Positions 23,669 to 35,399 of a stretch of DNA of 64,000 nucleotides are shown here, one piece after another. Below the pieces are notes generated by a model. That model was given only the letters and a program-made list of their open reading frames with translations. It was not told the DNA's origin and made no database searches. This DNA is from Taenia hydatigena. Lineage: Eukaryota > Platyhelminthes > Cestoda > Cyclophyllidea > Taeniidae. The DNA is taken from assembly GCA_036345935.2 (NCBI GenBank), contig JADWOT020000004.1, forward strand, positions 2,470,418 to 2,534,417. Direction: 5' to 3'. Position numbers and translations under genes: made by a program. The stretch's first letter is position 1. Each line of letters opens with the position of its first letter.

Positions 23669-25834
23669 CTGAAAATTAAGAACGTTTTGAAAGCAACGTT
23701 TGTCGAAAACATTTACTGCACTCGCAAGACGCAACGCTAATAATACCAAATTTATTACTTTGTTGATTTTTTGCCCTAAAAGCTTGCTAAAAATTAGAAA
23801 GAGATAAAAATTGTCTATTTTGGAGCCCAAAAGCCAATCCATGAGAAAGTTGCATGTCTCGGTTAGACGGGACGTCCTCTTAATGGGTTTCACGATCAAA
23901 CGTCTCACGGCAGCGTTTTCCCTCCCACCACTTTATGAGGTAGCTCAAACGATCCACCGAAAATAAAACGAATGAGCTAAAGAAGGGAGCTTCTAATGGA
24001 AGCACATGATTTTGATTCAGCAGGTAAAAAAAGAGGATACTTGTGTACATTTTGCCCTTCATTGCATCGCAGAGGATGCAACATCACCCCATCAAGAGGG
24101 GTTCAAATAATGCTAACAAAATATCCGTACCACAAATGCCTCCAAAAATGACAGTGAACTACCCTTTGGCCTGATAGACAAAATAACTAAAGCCGATCAA
24201 GTTTGTAAAGTAGTCCATTCATAGCCAATGCAGGAGAGGACGTCGATGGAGGAGTTCTAGGACCAACACTTGAGCCCAACCAAAGGCTGCACTACTACGG
24301 GACACACTAAATCGGTCTTTCTTAGTCTCAAGTAAAATTCTGTTCTTGAATTAGTGGTGCGGAGGGTTCTTTCCTGTCCTACAACCACTTTTTTAAAGTT
24401 CTAAATAAAGATTTCTTCACCTCGTTGCTTAGAAGTGTGGAATTTTTCCTACTCTCTTAAGTTTACAGACATTAATGAATTATTTATTTAATTTCAGGCA
24501 TCTGGATTGCAATCATTAAAAATGAAATGGAAAGGACACAAATTTTGCTTGCAGTTTGCCAAGAATGCTTATGTAAATATTCCAGAAAGCTTTTCAAAAT
24601 AAACAAACCATTGTATAAATGGGTAGAATTTGATATCGGCTGTTCGCTCCTTTTAGCTGGACACACGCTTTAAAGAGACAAACCACCTCGTCTCTCTCCT
24701 CTATCTGGCAAGGAGAGATAATACCGACTTGAAGAGGTACAATCGAAAGGGCAGGAGGCGGTAGTAGTTTCCCTCACCCTCACCGTAGCTCATCCCTTCC
24801 CATTGGCTGATTTAGGAGGTTGTGCTGCTCGTAATGATTACTTTACTAGTGACAACTGACTACTTCCAGTGGTTTCGCAACATGAGGTGTTTCAGTGGTA
24901 TCCAAATGCATCAAGAAATGGCACAACTTTCCGTATCTCATTGCTCTCCACGCTGGTTGCGCTATTTCTAGTTGCCACACATGTGGATGATACGACATGC
25001 AGTAGCTGTCGGAGGTTAAATTACCCCTTTTTTCAAAACACTCCACGTGGACTTTAATCGCTTCTTATTCACATCCACTCACAGATGCAAATTTGAAGCC
25101 AAATGGCTGATGCAGAATTGAACAGAACCCTCTCCTGTTCCAATTCTCGTCCACCTCCCACTGACAACTCCCATTTGTGTCCACGTTAAACAACTGAGTT
25201 GTCCAACAATGCCACGTTTACAGATTCGTCATCTTCACTGCCGTCTCTCCTTACTTCCTATTTGTTCACCAATTTGCGTGAAGGTTGGTCTGCGTCCTAA
25301 CCACTGCAAATTAATGCAATACGAGCATGGCAAACCAGAAAACTGCCGAAAGACAAGAAACTTATAGGCGTAAATGGAAGCAGAGAATGCATGACTTCTT
25401 ATTTTGTGTAAACACCTCGTTACTGTGGACGAATGTCGTGAAGATCCCAACAGTTGGCTGGAAAGTAAACCAAGGAGGTGGATCAGTCGAAAGGCAGAAT
25501 TGGAGGGAAGTGCGCGTAAAGCTTGTCAACCTCTGCCTCCGACTGCGATTATTTAGCCAAATGCCTGCAGTTTTACCTCACTTTCTACCGCGGTGCTCAC
25601 ACAACGCGATAAGCGATTGGTGTAGGACAGTTCCCTCAGTAAGATGACCGCTGATCAATCAAACGTTTGGCTAAAGAAGACGATGGGATTGGAATGGAGG
25701 CCGGAAATGACTATGTAGTGGCACTATCGCATTTTAACTTCCATACCTCATGTTAAATTGGAATTTGAACTGCCTCATTCACAAGGGACAGGAAGGTGTG
25801 GGGTAAAGAGGTGGCTGCGACTCAATTAATCACA
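23669..25834. other. Intron or upstream region of the inhibitor-2 gene
   Basis: The minus-strand acceptor at 23669 means that sequence immediately above it is intronic. An open frame reaching 23908 runs straight through the acceptor and is read-through rather than exon. No upstream exon with inhibitor-2 motifs is recognised. Otherwise nothing is seen. Confidence 0.45.
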
Positions 25835-26240
25835 GCATCAATTAATTTTAAAGGTCACACTTTAGAATGCAAATTGTAGCGACGATGCTCGGTGTTATCT
25901 CGAATGAGGGAGCAGGAGTCATTCGACACATCAGGATTGGTGGAGTGATTGTGAGACTACCGGGTTCAGCAGGAGAATAACTTTGACTGGTACTTTTGCA
26001 GGTGCCGCATACGTGCCCTACTATAGGAGGAAACTCCGAAACCTGCCTCTTTGATGCATTTTGTTGATGTGTTATTTCACCATTCACATCAGTCTCCTCT
26101 GTTTGGCAAGATATTTGCATAACCGCTAGAGCAGTTGGCATGGAACCCTACTTCGCTTCTAGTTTGCTTATTTACGGAACATTAATACGTGGTGCCAGCT
26201 TCCGCAACTGTGCTGTATTCAACAAATGCACATCAAACTC
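25835..26240 (-). repeat. Repeat R3, right arm of a long inverted pair
   Basis: This is the reverse complement of 20820-21215, with small indels. In transcripts crossing both arms it could pair into a long, imperfect double-stranded stem. No coding sequence is seen. Confidence 0.75.
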
Positions 26241-29200
26241 ACTTAAGCTCAGCAGCACAACATAAAATGTGGGCATTACATCTTAGCATGCGGCTTGGAA
26301 ACTTATTCATCCTACTTTGTTGAGCCGTCGAAAGGTGTCTTCATAGGGCACGTAATGAAGGAATCTTTCCTCGTGTATAAATAGATCGTGAGTGCTCGTT
26401 AACAGCATGCGCTCTCAAAGGAGACTAAAAGGCGGTCTGGCAGACAGACATGGAGGCAGAGCCAATTAAATCAAAAACAAATGACCAAAACACACACTTG
26501 ACTACGCTCTACTGATCACCACCCACCGTAATCCCTCAAGTTAGAATGAAGCAAGATGGGTGATCAATCAGAGAGCTGCCTTCCTTCAGGTATACGAGTC
26601 TTCTTGTTGTCTTTGTGCGTGTCGAGATTGGACAGCGCATCACTACCCCTTACTGCATGGTCACCAACCAGCTGGCATTTGACTGGGCTAAGTGAAACTG
26701 GTGGAAAGGTCAAATGCCTCCTTATTGACATGGAAGGTGATGATAATGCAGGTGGTGCATGAAGGGCAAGCAGGTGACAGATGACAGTGGGCTTGTTTTT
26801 TCTACAAACCTCTGCACGCTCTACTTTAAAACCTGCGCGTGAACTCACAGAAATGGTTGGAAACGGAAGGGAGGGGACAGAAGAGGCCTGGTTCTTCATT
26901 AGCATAAAATTGCCTACAATTGGAAGATAAGGGAGGGGTGAGGAGCACGGAAAGGAGGGACAAAATCCTCCAACTGTTCACAGGACGCTTAACGCAAGTG
27001 CTTAACACAAGCAAACTGCAACTAGATGTGACTTAAATCCATTAAGTCGCCTTGACAACTGGTTTAACAGTAGCGTTGGTCATACTTTTCACAAGAAGAG
27101 CAGCGCAATGGTATCTAACGGTTCTCCTTACGAACAGGATACCGGCGGAAGGACATAAACGAAAATGGAGGGAAAAAGACTTCGGCAAATGCAATCCTGC
27201 CTGATAAAATTAATGACGAAATCACATTATTTGTGAAAGTTTCCCTTTTTTATTCGTGAACTAGGGTCAACTACATTTACCAAGGTACAATTCGTGCACC
27301 TACAACAGTGTGCGGAATGTAGTTAGTGTGCTGAATGAATTGTGGTCTGTCTCTCCCTCCAATGCATAGAAGGGCAAACCCATGAAACGAATGCAGTAGC
27401 CTCTCTGTTGGTGCCAATATCAATAGCAGTGTCAGTGTTAGCATCATATGGTGCCGCTTGGTGCTGTTCGTCAGGCGAAGAGGTTGCATTTCATGAAGGT
27501 GGATGGACTGATGCTCACTGTAAGCGTTATGGTAGAAGGGGACTGGCATTCAACGAAATAAATTCCAAGGCAAAGAATAGGAAGTGAAGGAGGAATCATA
27601 ATGACGGGAATTCGCCCACTGGACCAATGAGAAAAGTCAAACATTCAGAGTGCTGAAGCAGTCGTCTTGCAAGGTGGACGACTGACTAAAGACAAGACGG
27701 AAGTGTTTCAACAGTGATTAAAACGAGGTATTTGAGTATTCAGGGGGTTCGGGCAATCTGGTATGGTTATTCTGTCGTGTCAGCGGCAGTGTATGCAACA
27801 TTGACTTGATGAAAAAGAATGGAATGGAACATGAGCCACAGAAGTGGATACAAACGCGTCCGCCAAGCGGCCCAGATTCAATCTTTGGCATTATGCGTGC
27901 GTACAACTAACTCAGCCTCCTCGCTCATTCAAAAGTGTGAGAAACGATGACCGCATCCAGTATGCAGATTCAGCCACACGATCTTGATGCCTCCGTGTCC
28001 AACATCGTGGTTTTGCTCACCCATTCGGCCATAGATGTTATTCTTTTGTCTATCTCCCCCTAACTTCTGCCCATCCCAATGATACACCCACATTATCCTC
28101 AACCATTAAACTAGTCACTCCTCAGTTCATTTACTTCAAGTGTTGAATAAGCGAATTCTCACGCCGCCTCATATTTGTAGATTTTTCTGCAGCAGTGAAG
28201 GAAGCAGGAGCTAAAACGAGATTTGGATCGGCTTGCATGGCTTAAAAAACCCAACCGTCAGGATCAGCCAAATTTAGGGGCGCAAAAACAATGCCAACTC
28301 GGTCAGTCATAACCATCGCTGCTCACTGACCACTGCCTACACTCTAAGAGGCAGTAATTAAGTCCACAAATGAAGATTTAAATTGACTACACTCTGTGAC
28401 GCCACCGATACAGTGGAAACAATTGTAACAACACCAGTGACACGTGTCTTGAAAGTCGAATGACGAGGGTCACTGGACTACACGTCCATTTCCATGTGTG
28501 GAGCAGATGTGCTGCCGTGTGGATCCTCGGCAATGAAGTGACTTTTTAATATGCAATCGTATCCACACCACACGATGATCACTTTTATACGCACCTACAA
28601 ACACATCCGTCAAGCCATGAAGGTCAAATCGAAAGGTCCTACTTAATCATTTGAATGCACATGTCTGTCAAACAGTCCATCATGCGTTTGTGTTAAAATG
28701 TGTGTATAACAAGTGACGCACAAAGTTAAATTAATTGCACAATGTCATCACGTGTTAGCTGCCTTTGTTCCTGGGAGGTATTTCACTGTTTACACCTCCT
28801 AACGTGCATCCTTGTCAGTGATCAACCACAATCACGCACACCTCAAAGCCAGCAAAAGGTTAGGCGTCTGAATGCATTGCATAGCATGGGATGAGGGGCT
28901 GAACACACCCTCTGCCATTAACGACTGATTTTTCGTTTTTTGGCAGTACTGAGAACGAGATGTTATCGTCTTGTTGGAGAGTGGGGAGATGTATTGCATC
29001 AACAAACGAGGCTAATGAGAAACCATGAAAAATTCGTAAGACTTTTCATTCCATGAATTGAGACTCCGCGCCGATGGCAAATGTTGTGAACGTCCTGAAG
29101 GCGGTTGGGTTGACAATTTGCAAACATGAATCATTGCATGCGTGTCTTTGAACCTGTAAGCCTCGTAATTGACAAAAGTGGATGAGATGGAGGATGAAGA

Positions 29201-29670
29201 ATTTGTTGTCAAGGCAAATTTACTTCATGACATGCATAGAAGTACAAGAGATCACCTTCTGCTCTGCCACGTTCATTTTTATGCAAGCTAATCCAGTTCT
29301 GTGGAGTCTGCTGGAACGAGAGTAGCTTTGACTTTAACCGGGTTGCAATGGAAGGTGTTTACTCTGTGGAATGGAGCTGTCGAACGACGCAGCCGGTTAA
29401 ATGCTTGCATACACTTTGTCTTGACATTTGCCTCGGGCATTTTTTTGCCTTTCGGAGGACTGTAAGTGAAACCTTATCGCACTGCTGAGCAGTCGGAAAA
29501 AAAACAGCTTATTTTAACAATCTGATGTAACGCCCTGTTACTTGTCTCGAAAAATAGCTTGGATCACGCCATCACCTCGTCTTGGTACCGCCAGTAATGA
29601 CTCGTCGCGGTGTTTTGTGTCTGTATTGCGTGTGGATGATCTATTTTTCGTAAAAAATGAGCAAGTCTGA
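26241..29670. other. Non-coding stretch without recognised genes
   Basis: No supported exon, RNA gene or named repeat. A short plus-strand frame at about 29349-29462 starts with ATG and ends at a GTAAGT donor-like site, but it has no partner exon and is not called. Confidence 0.4.
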
Positions 29671-29674
29671 CAAC

Positions 29675-30013
29675 CTAGCAATGCCATTTTAAAGCCAAAG
29701 TGATGTGTACTTTAAAAGCTTCAATACAAGAAGAGGTGCCTAAAAGTATCACCGGAACTTCAACCATTTGGTTCTCTTGAAGACCGTCTTTTGATCGAGA
29801 TTTCTCTGCTACCCTGCTGACCTTGTTGGTGCCGTCTTTCTCTTGACCTCCCTCATCAATTAATTTTCTACGTCTGGAGGTCTCAAACCCTCCTAATGGA
29901 TGACGCCAGACCTGCCTTGGTGACAACATCGAAGAGCTCATTGGTGGTTCAACACGAGACTTCAGTACAACAGAAAGGAGGCGTCTGGCTTGCTTTGAAT
30001 GACCTGGAAACAC
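29675..30013 (-). CDS. Candidate exon, unrecognised, basic protein segment
   Basis: The minus-strand frame has a charged, protein-like composition: SKQARRLLSVVLKSR, a Ser/Pro segment, then a Lys/Arg/Glu-rich part (SRRRKLIDEGG, KSRSKDG). An acceptor, GTGTTTCCAG|GT near 30004, would open it in phase 1. Possible donors downstream (CCG|GTGATA, AAG|GTCAGC) are weak. The entry phase does not fit the end of the 31250-31303 exon. It could be an exon of an undetected gene between the two supported minus-strand genes, or chance. Confidence 0.2.
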   Translation of the reverse strand: MFPGHSKQARRLLSVVLKSRVEPPMSSSMLSPRQVWRHPLGGFETSRRRKLIDEGGQEKDGTNKVSRVAEKSRSKDGLQENQMVEVPVILLGTSSCIEAFKVHITLALKWHC

Positions 30014-30779
30014 TGATACATAAGTAGGATCTGGCTACCCGCTGTGGAAGTAGGCGAGAGTGTAAAAGTGGAGATGTTTCTTGGCCTCATGCATTGCCTT
30101 GTCTTAAGTGGTACCTATCAAACCGAGTCTCTCCTTACCTTATACGGTCAAGCTCACAACTACCATTAGCTCATCTGTAAGTAGATAATTAGTCTTCCAT
30201 CTTGCTGATGTCACTTCTTGAGGACTTTGGAGAGGACTCAAGACGCCGCACGTGATTTTGAGTGCCTTAAGCTTTTAAATAGGCAATAGTCCTTCTAGCA
30301 AAAAAAGGACCAACGACATTCCAATTCAGCTGCAGCCTCAAAATTGGCTTTTATGAACAGCAGAGAGAATAAAAAAAGTGTCTTGTGCTCTGTGTGTGTA
30401 CGATGGAATGAATAAAACATCACAGAAATCGCCTCTCTCCGAGTTAAGACAACCGAGAGAGATAGGGAGAGAGAGAGAGAGAGAGAGGGCGCTAGGTGAT
30501 ATGCAAGAGAAGTTCGCCTCATAAATAATTCCTATTTTACGAGTAAAATAGAGAAAGGGGGACGCGAATTTGAACCTGTGGAAAGTTCACACAGTTTGTC
30601 AGGTCATGGCTCCAATGACAACAGATTTGTTACTCTTAAAATGGGACTTTTGAGCACCATCAAACTGCCAGATTGATGTAGCTCTCATTTTTTGACATTT
30701 CTTTAAATAGCTAGACATTCTTTCTCCATGAAAGGCAAAAATACCCATTACATCGTCATGCATCAGTGGATGCGAACTT
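30014..30779. other. Non-coding stretch with a GA microsatellite
   Basis: This lies downstream of the four-exon gene. A minus-strand donor-like AAG|GTAAGG near 30137 follows a short acceptor-bounded piece, but that piece has stops in every usable frame. A GA repeat lies at 30467-30487. Confidence 0.4.
30467..30487 (+). repeat. GA microsatellite
   Basis: About ten GA units in a purine-rich patch. In reverse complement it creates a spurious leucine/serine frame. Confidence 0.9.
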
Positions 30780-30785
30780 TTTATT
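30780..30785 (-). terminator. Poly(A) signal AATAAA of the four-exon unknown gene
   Basis: A minus-strand AATAAA about 113 nt past the stop codon at 30898-30900. It agrees with that stop being the end of a real gene. Confidence 0.5.
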
Positions 30786-30897
30786 GCTGAAATGCATTGC
30801 TTTGTTTTTGCGGGGCCAACAGCGCGAAACAAACTCTTTTGTGTATCCACATTCATTTCTGCTTAGGCTAGAGAGGATGGAAAAAGATAGTGGCTGC

Positions 30898-31005
30898 TCA
30901 ACGGAGCATTGACAACTCCACAGTCATGGGGATATACCAGGCGGGTGAGTGCGTTTGCCATGGAAACAAATGTGCACATAGTAGCTGACTGAAAATTTCC
31001 CTACT
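30898..31005 (-). CDS. Unknown spliced gene, terminal exon
   Basis: This frame enters in phase 0 after a textbook acceptor: a pyrimidine tract of about 25 bases ending in CCCCCCAG. It runs 35 codons (SREIFSQLLCAHLFPW... ending LSMLR) to a TGA. The phase fits the donor of the previous exon. An alternative acceptor 120 bases upstream (CCACTCCCAG at 31126-31128, exon 30898-31125) is also in phase and would add about 40 residues, including a Ser/Glu-rich part and a Pro/Ser/Thr-rich part encoded by the pyrimidine tract itself. Which acceptor is used cannot be decided by eye. The C-terminal peptide is not assigned to any family. Confidence 0.45.
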   Translation of the reverse strand, partial: SREIFSQLLCAHLFPWQTHSPAWYIPMTVELSMLR

Positions 31006-31249
31006 CTGGGGGGTGGAAGGGGGAAGGGGGGAAGTTTGTATCCCAGTGGTGTCAATTTCCTTGACAAAAAATGCCCCGTTACTTTCACTTTCTCGTGACA
31101 ATGCAGTAGTCGAATAGACACCGCCCTGGGAGTGGCAACAAGCAAGACTGTGGAGGAGAGAATGACTGAATAATTAATGCGTTGGTCAGTGATTTGAGTG
31201 ACAGGTTCTAGTTTGGGTGGGAGACTTGACCCTCCGCCGGTGCACTAAC

Positions 31250-31303
31250 CTTTCCCAGAAAAGCTTTCAAGTTATCAAAGAGTCCATGCTTATCACCGTC
31301 CAG
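31250..31303 (-). CDS. Unknown spliced gene, exon n-1
   Basis: Eighteen codons (LDGDKHGLFDNLKAFLGK) sit between acceptor TTGCAGAG and donor AAAG|GTTAGT, phase 0 at both ends. The acceptor is a tandem CAG-AG; only the downstream AG keeps the frame open, since the upstream one leads to a stop. The intron to the previous exon is 89 nt. The peptide is polar and alternating, probably helical. It does not show the loop spacing of an EF-hand despite the DGD. No family is recognised. Confidence 0.55.
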
Positions 31304-31392
31304 CTCTGCAAGGCCAGATTAGTGATGGTGGGTCGCCTTCAATCACCGTAAAAAACAGGAAGTAAGAAATTGTATCCTTGTTTTGAACTTAC

Positions 31393-31514
31393 CTGTTCCA
31401 GAACAGGAGGCGAGATAATCGGTTGACCGGCCATTTCTGTGACAAATTGTTGAAGCACACCATCGTCCTTAAAACTGGCCCGTTTCGCGTAGAGGTTGTA
31501 CGCACCGAGATTCA
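31393..31514 (-). CDS. Unknown spliced gene, exon n-2
   Basis: This 122-nt exon opens with two bases that complete a codon begun in the 31575-31614 exon, then 40 codons starting NLGAYNLYAKRASFKDDG, including a MAGQPIISPPV segment and ending LEQ. It closes in phase 0 at a near-consensus donor, GAACAG|GTAAGT. The acceptor has a run of eight T before GTCAG. The exon, its neighbours and both short introns (60 and 89 nt) form a single open product, which makes a real gene likely. The product is not recognised: no signal peptide, transmembrane segment or named motif is visible. Confidence 0.6.
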
Positions 31515-31574
31515 CTGACAAAAAAAATGTGAGAAAATAAAACGTACAGGCTCATCTCTCAAAAAAGACCTTAC

Positions 31575-31614
31575 AGTGTTCATGAATTGTGGAAAATTTA
31601 GAAGGCGTTTTTGG
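31575..31614 (-). CDS. Unknown spliced gene, 40-nt exon n-3
   Basis: This mini-exon reads PKTPSKFSTIHEH plus one base, and joins the next exon to give Leu followed by NLGAYN. The acceptor is CAATTTCTCAG and the donor is ACT|GTAAGG. It enters in phase 0. The nearest upstream candidate exon in phase 0 is 39580-39666, about 8 kb away. If that joins, the intron contains repeat R1 copy 2 (31952-33990). Confidence 0.5.
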
Positions 31615-31951
31615 CTGAGAAATTGACTCTGGGGCAAAAAACAAAGAGCGTTAGGGGAGTGATTTCGCTCCAACACGTCCACTTTGACTCGGTCACCTTA
31701 ATTAGCTGTGGGAAAGTAGCCTTGCATTCATTCTAGCCTACGAGATGTCCGAAAGACGTTAAGTGAGCTCATTTATTTATGAAATTTCGAGTCTAATTCA
31801 ATAAAAGATGTCTGCTCTCATCTAAATTGCGCATTACTCGCTCCTACCTACTACAAAAGTCGAGTTCATGGAATAGGGAGGATAAGAGAGTTCCATACAA
31901 GTGGGCAAAAGGTTGAGTGGCAAGTAAAGGCGCTATTCTATCCTCATTTGT
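31615..31951. other. Intronic or upstream sequence of the unknown gene
   Basis: No exon is seen between the mini-exon acceptor and the start of repeat R1. Confidence 0.4.
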
Positions 31952-33990
31952 GGTTTCAAGCAACCACAAATGTTTTATGACACCATAACACGTACTCCAA
32001 GTTTAAAAATAGCTTTTTCAAACTGCAACTGGACGATGCTTGCTTTGGCGCTGCAGTTTAACCATTCTGGCTCTTTGATGCTTCATGATATGATGAGGGC
32101 TGTGCTGTCATGACCCTCGGTTTGTGCGCTCACTCTTCCGCCTCCTCTGGACTGACTTGCAGACGGCTCCGAACAGAAGGACCCACAACCTCACCAAATT
32201 AGGGCAGACCCCTTAATGGAGTGTGCTGCATGATGGTTGGTACTAAATCATGACAAAGTATAAAAAGTGAAGTTGGTTGACCACTGCCATCTAGTGAAAG
32301 GTAAGACGGTGAATGCAACCCAGGTACATGACTGTGAAGGAATGATGATTGCACGGTACTATGAGGGTAAATGAATGCCAAACGTGTTAAACATTGTCCA
32401 GCGCTGATGTCTTTAAGCTCCTTGGTCCAAGAGGGAAGAAGTGGGTAACTTGATTCATGTAGTAACAACCTTGCATGTTCTCCGCTCCAGATTTCAAGGT
32501 ATCCGACTACTTCGTATACAACGGAGAAGGATCAAAGTGAATGCAAAGGAAAGAGAAACTCCAGAATGCATTGTAATTTGTTCAGACTTTATGTTCCATC
32601 AAGTGGGTTTTGCAAGTTCAGTGTCGTGAGTTCCTCAGCCTCTAGATTCAAAATTGATGTACCTAAATATTTTCCACAGTGAGAATTTGGGAATAAAAAG
32701 GGTATTAGATTATCGTGCTTTTTATGTCTTTTACACAGCTTCAGCCCAATCCACCATCCACTCTAAACAGGACTTAGGTTGATGTAACCTCCACTCTCAT
32801 AAAGATCTTATCCTCAGGAGGGTAACAAGATATCCTAATCACTTTTATTTCTGTCCCACCATTCTTTCTTAGCGGGAAATCTCATTTTATTTAAAACTTT
32901 CTAGAGGTCCTCTAAAGGTGATGATGAGGGAAGAGTGGTGCTTGTCTCATTACTCAGCCTTCCTTCTCCCAATCCAAGTTTCTAATCTCTCCAGGGATCA
33001 ATTTTGTGGTGCTGTGGAGTCCTGGATTAGGTTGTCGTAAAAGACTAGCACTTTCTTCCCAGTGATCCATTAGTCATTGCTTCTGGCCACTCTTCAGTGA
33101 TTGTTAAGTGGAAGCTGAGGCCTCTTCGATTAGAGCACCGTCACAGGCAAAAGACTACGTGAAAATCTTGGGCGATGTATCCACCTACGTAGGCCTGCCA
33201 CGTGATGCGTTCGAACACTGAGTTCTTGGTTGGCTTTGACGTGAGCATAGTGTGTGCTGGGATAGGCAGGCGGATGTATAGGCAGAGATGGACGTTGAAA
33301 GCATGAGGAGAGCCAACGTGTGACACCATCGCACATTTGATGGAGGTAAACACAGCAGCATTATGACAGTTGGGCTGTTGACTGCACGATTGTGTTGAGT
33401 AATTTTTATGGTTTTAAAGGTGCAATCCTTGTTAGGAATATTTGTAAATGTAGCAGTCTGGTGGTCTCGCGTTTCTTTTTGGTGTTGATTTTAACTGTTC
33501 CCATTATGTCGAGAATCAGATGCAGATGTGTACAAGCACCTGAACTGTCATCAAGGAAGCAGAATATCACAGCGTATAGCCACTTCAAGTCATCAATGGT
33601 AGTGGCTATAATTGATTGGCATGTTACGATGCCGGTGATGATGTCCATGGGTCAATGAGGTGTTCCACGCCCTGGACCGGACAGCAGTGGTCAGTGAGGC
33701 GTAACTTCAAGCTACCTCCACTCAGCGGACTGAGTAACGACACTTTCGACGCACTGATTCGGCACTGCATTTATGTGCCCCAGCTTGACTAATCTTGATT
33801 GTTAGAATGAAGGCCACGCAAGCTGATTACAACTTTGGTTCAGCTCCTATAATCCCCGCCGCCTTAAAGGTCCGACAATGTTAAATGACATGAGAATCAT
33901 GCTGATCTTTACTTGATGCGGAAGTACGGAAGTTGAATTAGATGGTCTAGTAACAACAAGATGGAATGGCTAGTTAGATGGACGGCTAAG
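31952..33990 (+). repeat. Dispersed repeat R1, copy 2 (about 2.0 kb, partner 16408-18496)
   Basis: Same orientation as copy 1, with the same start (GGTTTCAAGCAACCACA) and end (GGACGGCTAAG). Compared with copy 1 it lacks pieces in the 33250-33480 part. It begins about 340 bases from the 31575-31614 exon, so it is probably intronic or 5' flanking to that gene. No target-site duplication is evident. Confidence 0.85.
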
Positions 33991-35399
33991 TCGGTGGAAG
34001 CTTAGGGCACACACCACTGAACTTGTGTTCATGCACTTGTTAGGATTATTCTTCAGTTCTCTGAATAACAGTAACTGCGGTATAGAGAGAGAATAATAGT
34101 GGTCCCTAGATTTCGAGCCTGTGTGCAGTTGAAGTGACCCGACAACATCTTAAAAAAGTCTCACGGTATTTGTAATGCCTTCAGAGAAAATTTAGAGCAA
34201 GGATTCAATTAGCACCATTTAAATCACGCGATTCCCTTAAGTTTGATGGTCCGAATGTGCTTGGAATGAAAGGAAAATTAAGCATCTAGAAAGGCCACCT
34301 CCTTTGGGTGCCACTTAGGCTATTTCAGACTTCAGGAGTATCTTTGAAATCTAAAACTGTGACGTCAATTAGGGCGATAGGAAAGTGCCAAATGTGCTGT
34401 TGGCCGGTAATATGTGACATTAAACTCCATTATTACCACTTTGCAAGTCAGAGAGCAGTAACTACTCAATGTAATTATTAAAGCAAATGCAATTTCATTT
34501 CATTTAATCACCCATTTCCTAATTGAATAATTAGATGTGAGAATGCAGTTCAAATATCTACAGGCTGCACCATTTTGTAGCCCATGCACCACTGCTTCTC
34601 CACTCTACTAAGTGCCAAGTAGTGAGTAGTATGTTCTCGCACTACCACTATAATTTGTTCGACTTGAGAGCAGACTGGAATTGCTACTCTTTTGCTACGT
34701 TCTTCACTTTAAAAAAGCACTTTGTTACCAGAAGCCGACAACTCGTCTCCAGTAACCTCCATTCCCACCTCCCCCTACTTTCCCAATGCCTCCTTCGCCT
34801 CCTAGGAACTCGTCCTACTGGCTGATGTTAATTATTAGGAGGTGGGATGACGGCCCCTCTATCTCTCCACTTCAATGTGTTCGTTTTCTCGGATCGAAGT
34901 GGCAAGGGACTTCGAGTCGGATTCTACAAATGCGTGTGTCGGCATGTATCATGTATCCCAAAGCACTGCATTCAACTGCCATTCCTTACCTCAAGAGCTC
35001 CACGTGTTTGAGGATGGAAGACCTTATATCTCTTAAATCTACTTCACATCATGGTAACTGCAAAAGTTGCTTCCCAGAACCTGGAGCACGTACGAGGTGT
35101 TTATTGGCCTCTATCCAGACGCGGAAATGAACGTCAGTGTGGAGCTCCATTTGAGTGATGACCAATTTTGAGCATTAGCAATGCCTGCCAATTAAGCTGC
35201 TGGCTAACAGCCAAAATAATGGAACATTAACAGAATGCAGACCTTTTAATTATGGTGCATAACTAACAATAATTGGTTTGATGCTTCTTCTCTATGAGGA
35301 GCTCTCAAGAGCCAACAAGTGCGCTGCCCAGTTGACATGATTTAAAAGGTGGATAAGAAGGACTTGCTTGCTTCTATTTATTTTGGGCATAACAAAGTC
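33991..35399. other. Non-coding stretch without recognised genes
   Basis: No exon, RNA gene or repeat is recognised. A plus-strand frame at 34786-35130 and a minus donor-like CTTGAG|GTAAGG near 34989 have no supporting structure. Confidence 0.4.

Noticed and set aside
23669..23908. Upstream extension of the inhibitor-2 reading frame
   Set aside because: Lies beyond a good acceptor (TTTTCAG); the extension is A/T-rich, unlike the exon, and is read-through into the intron.
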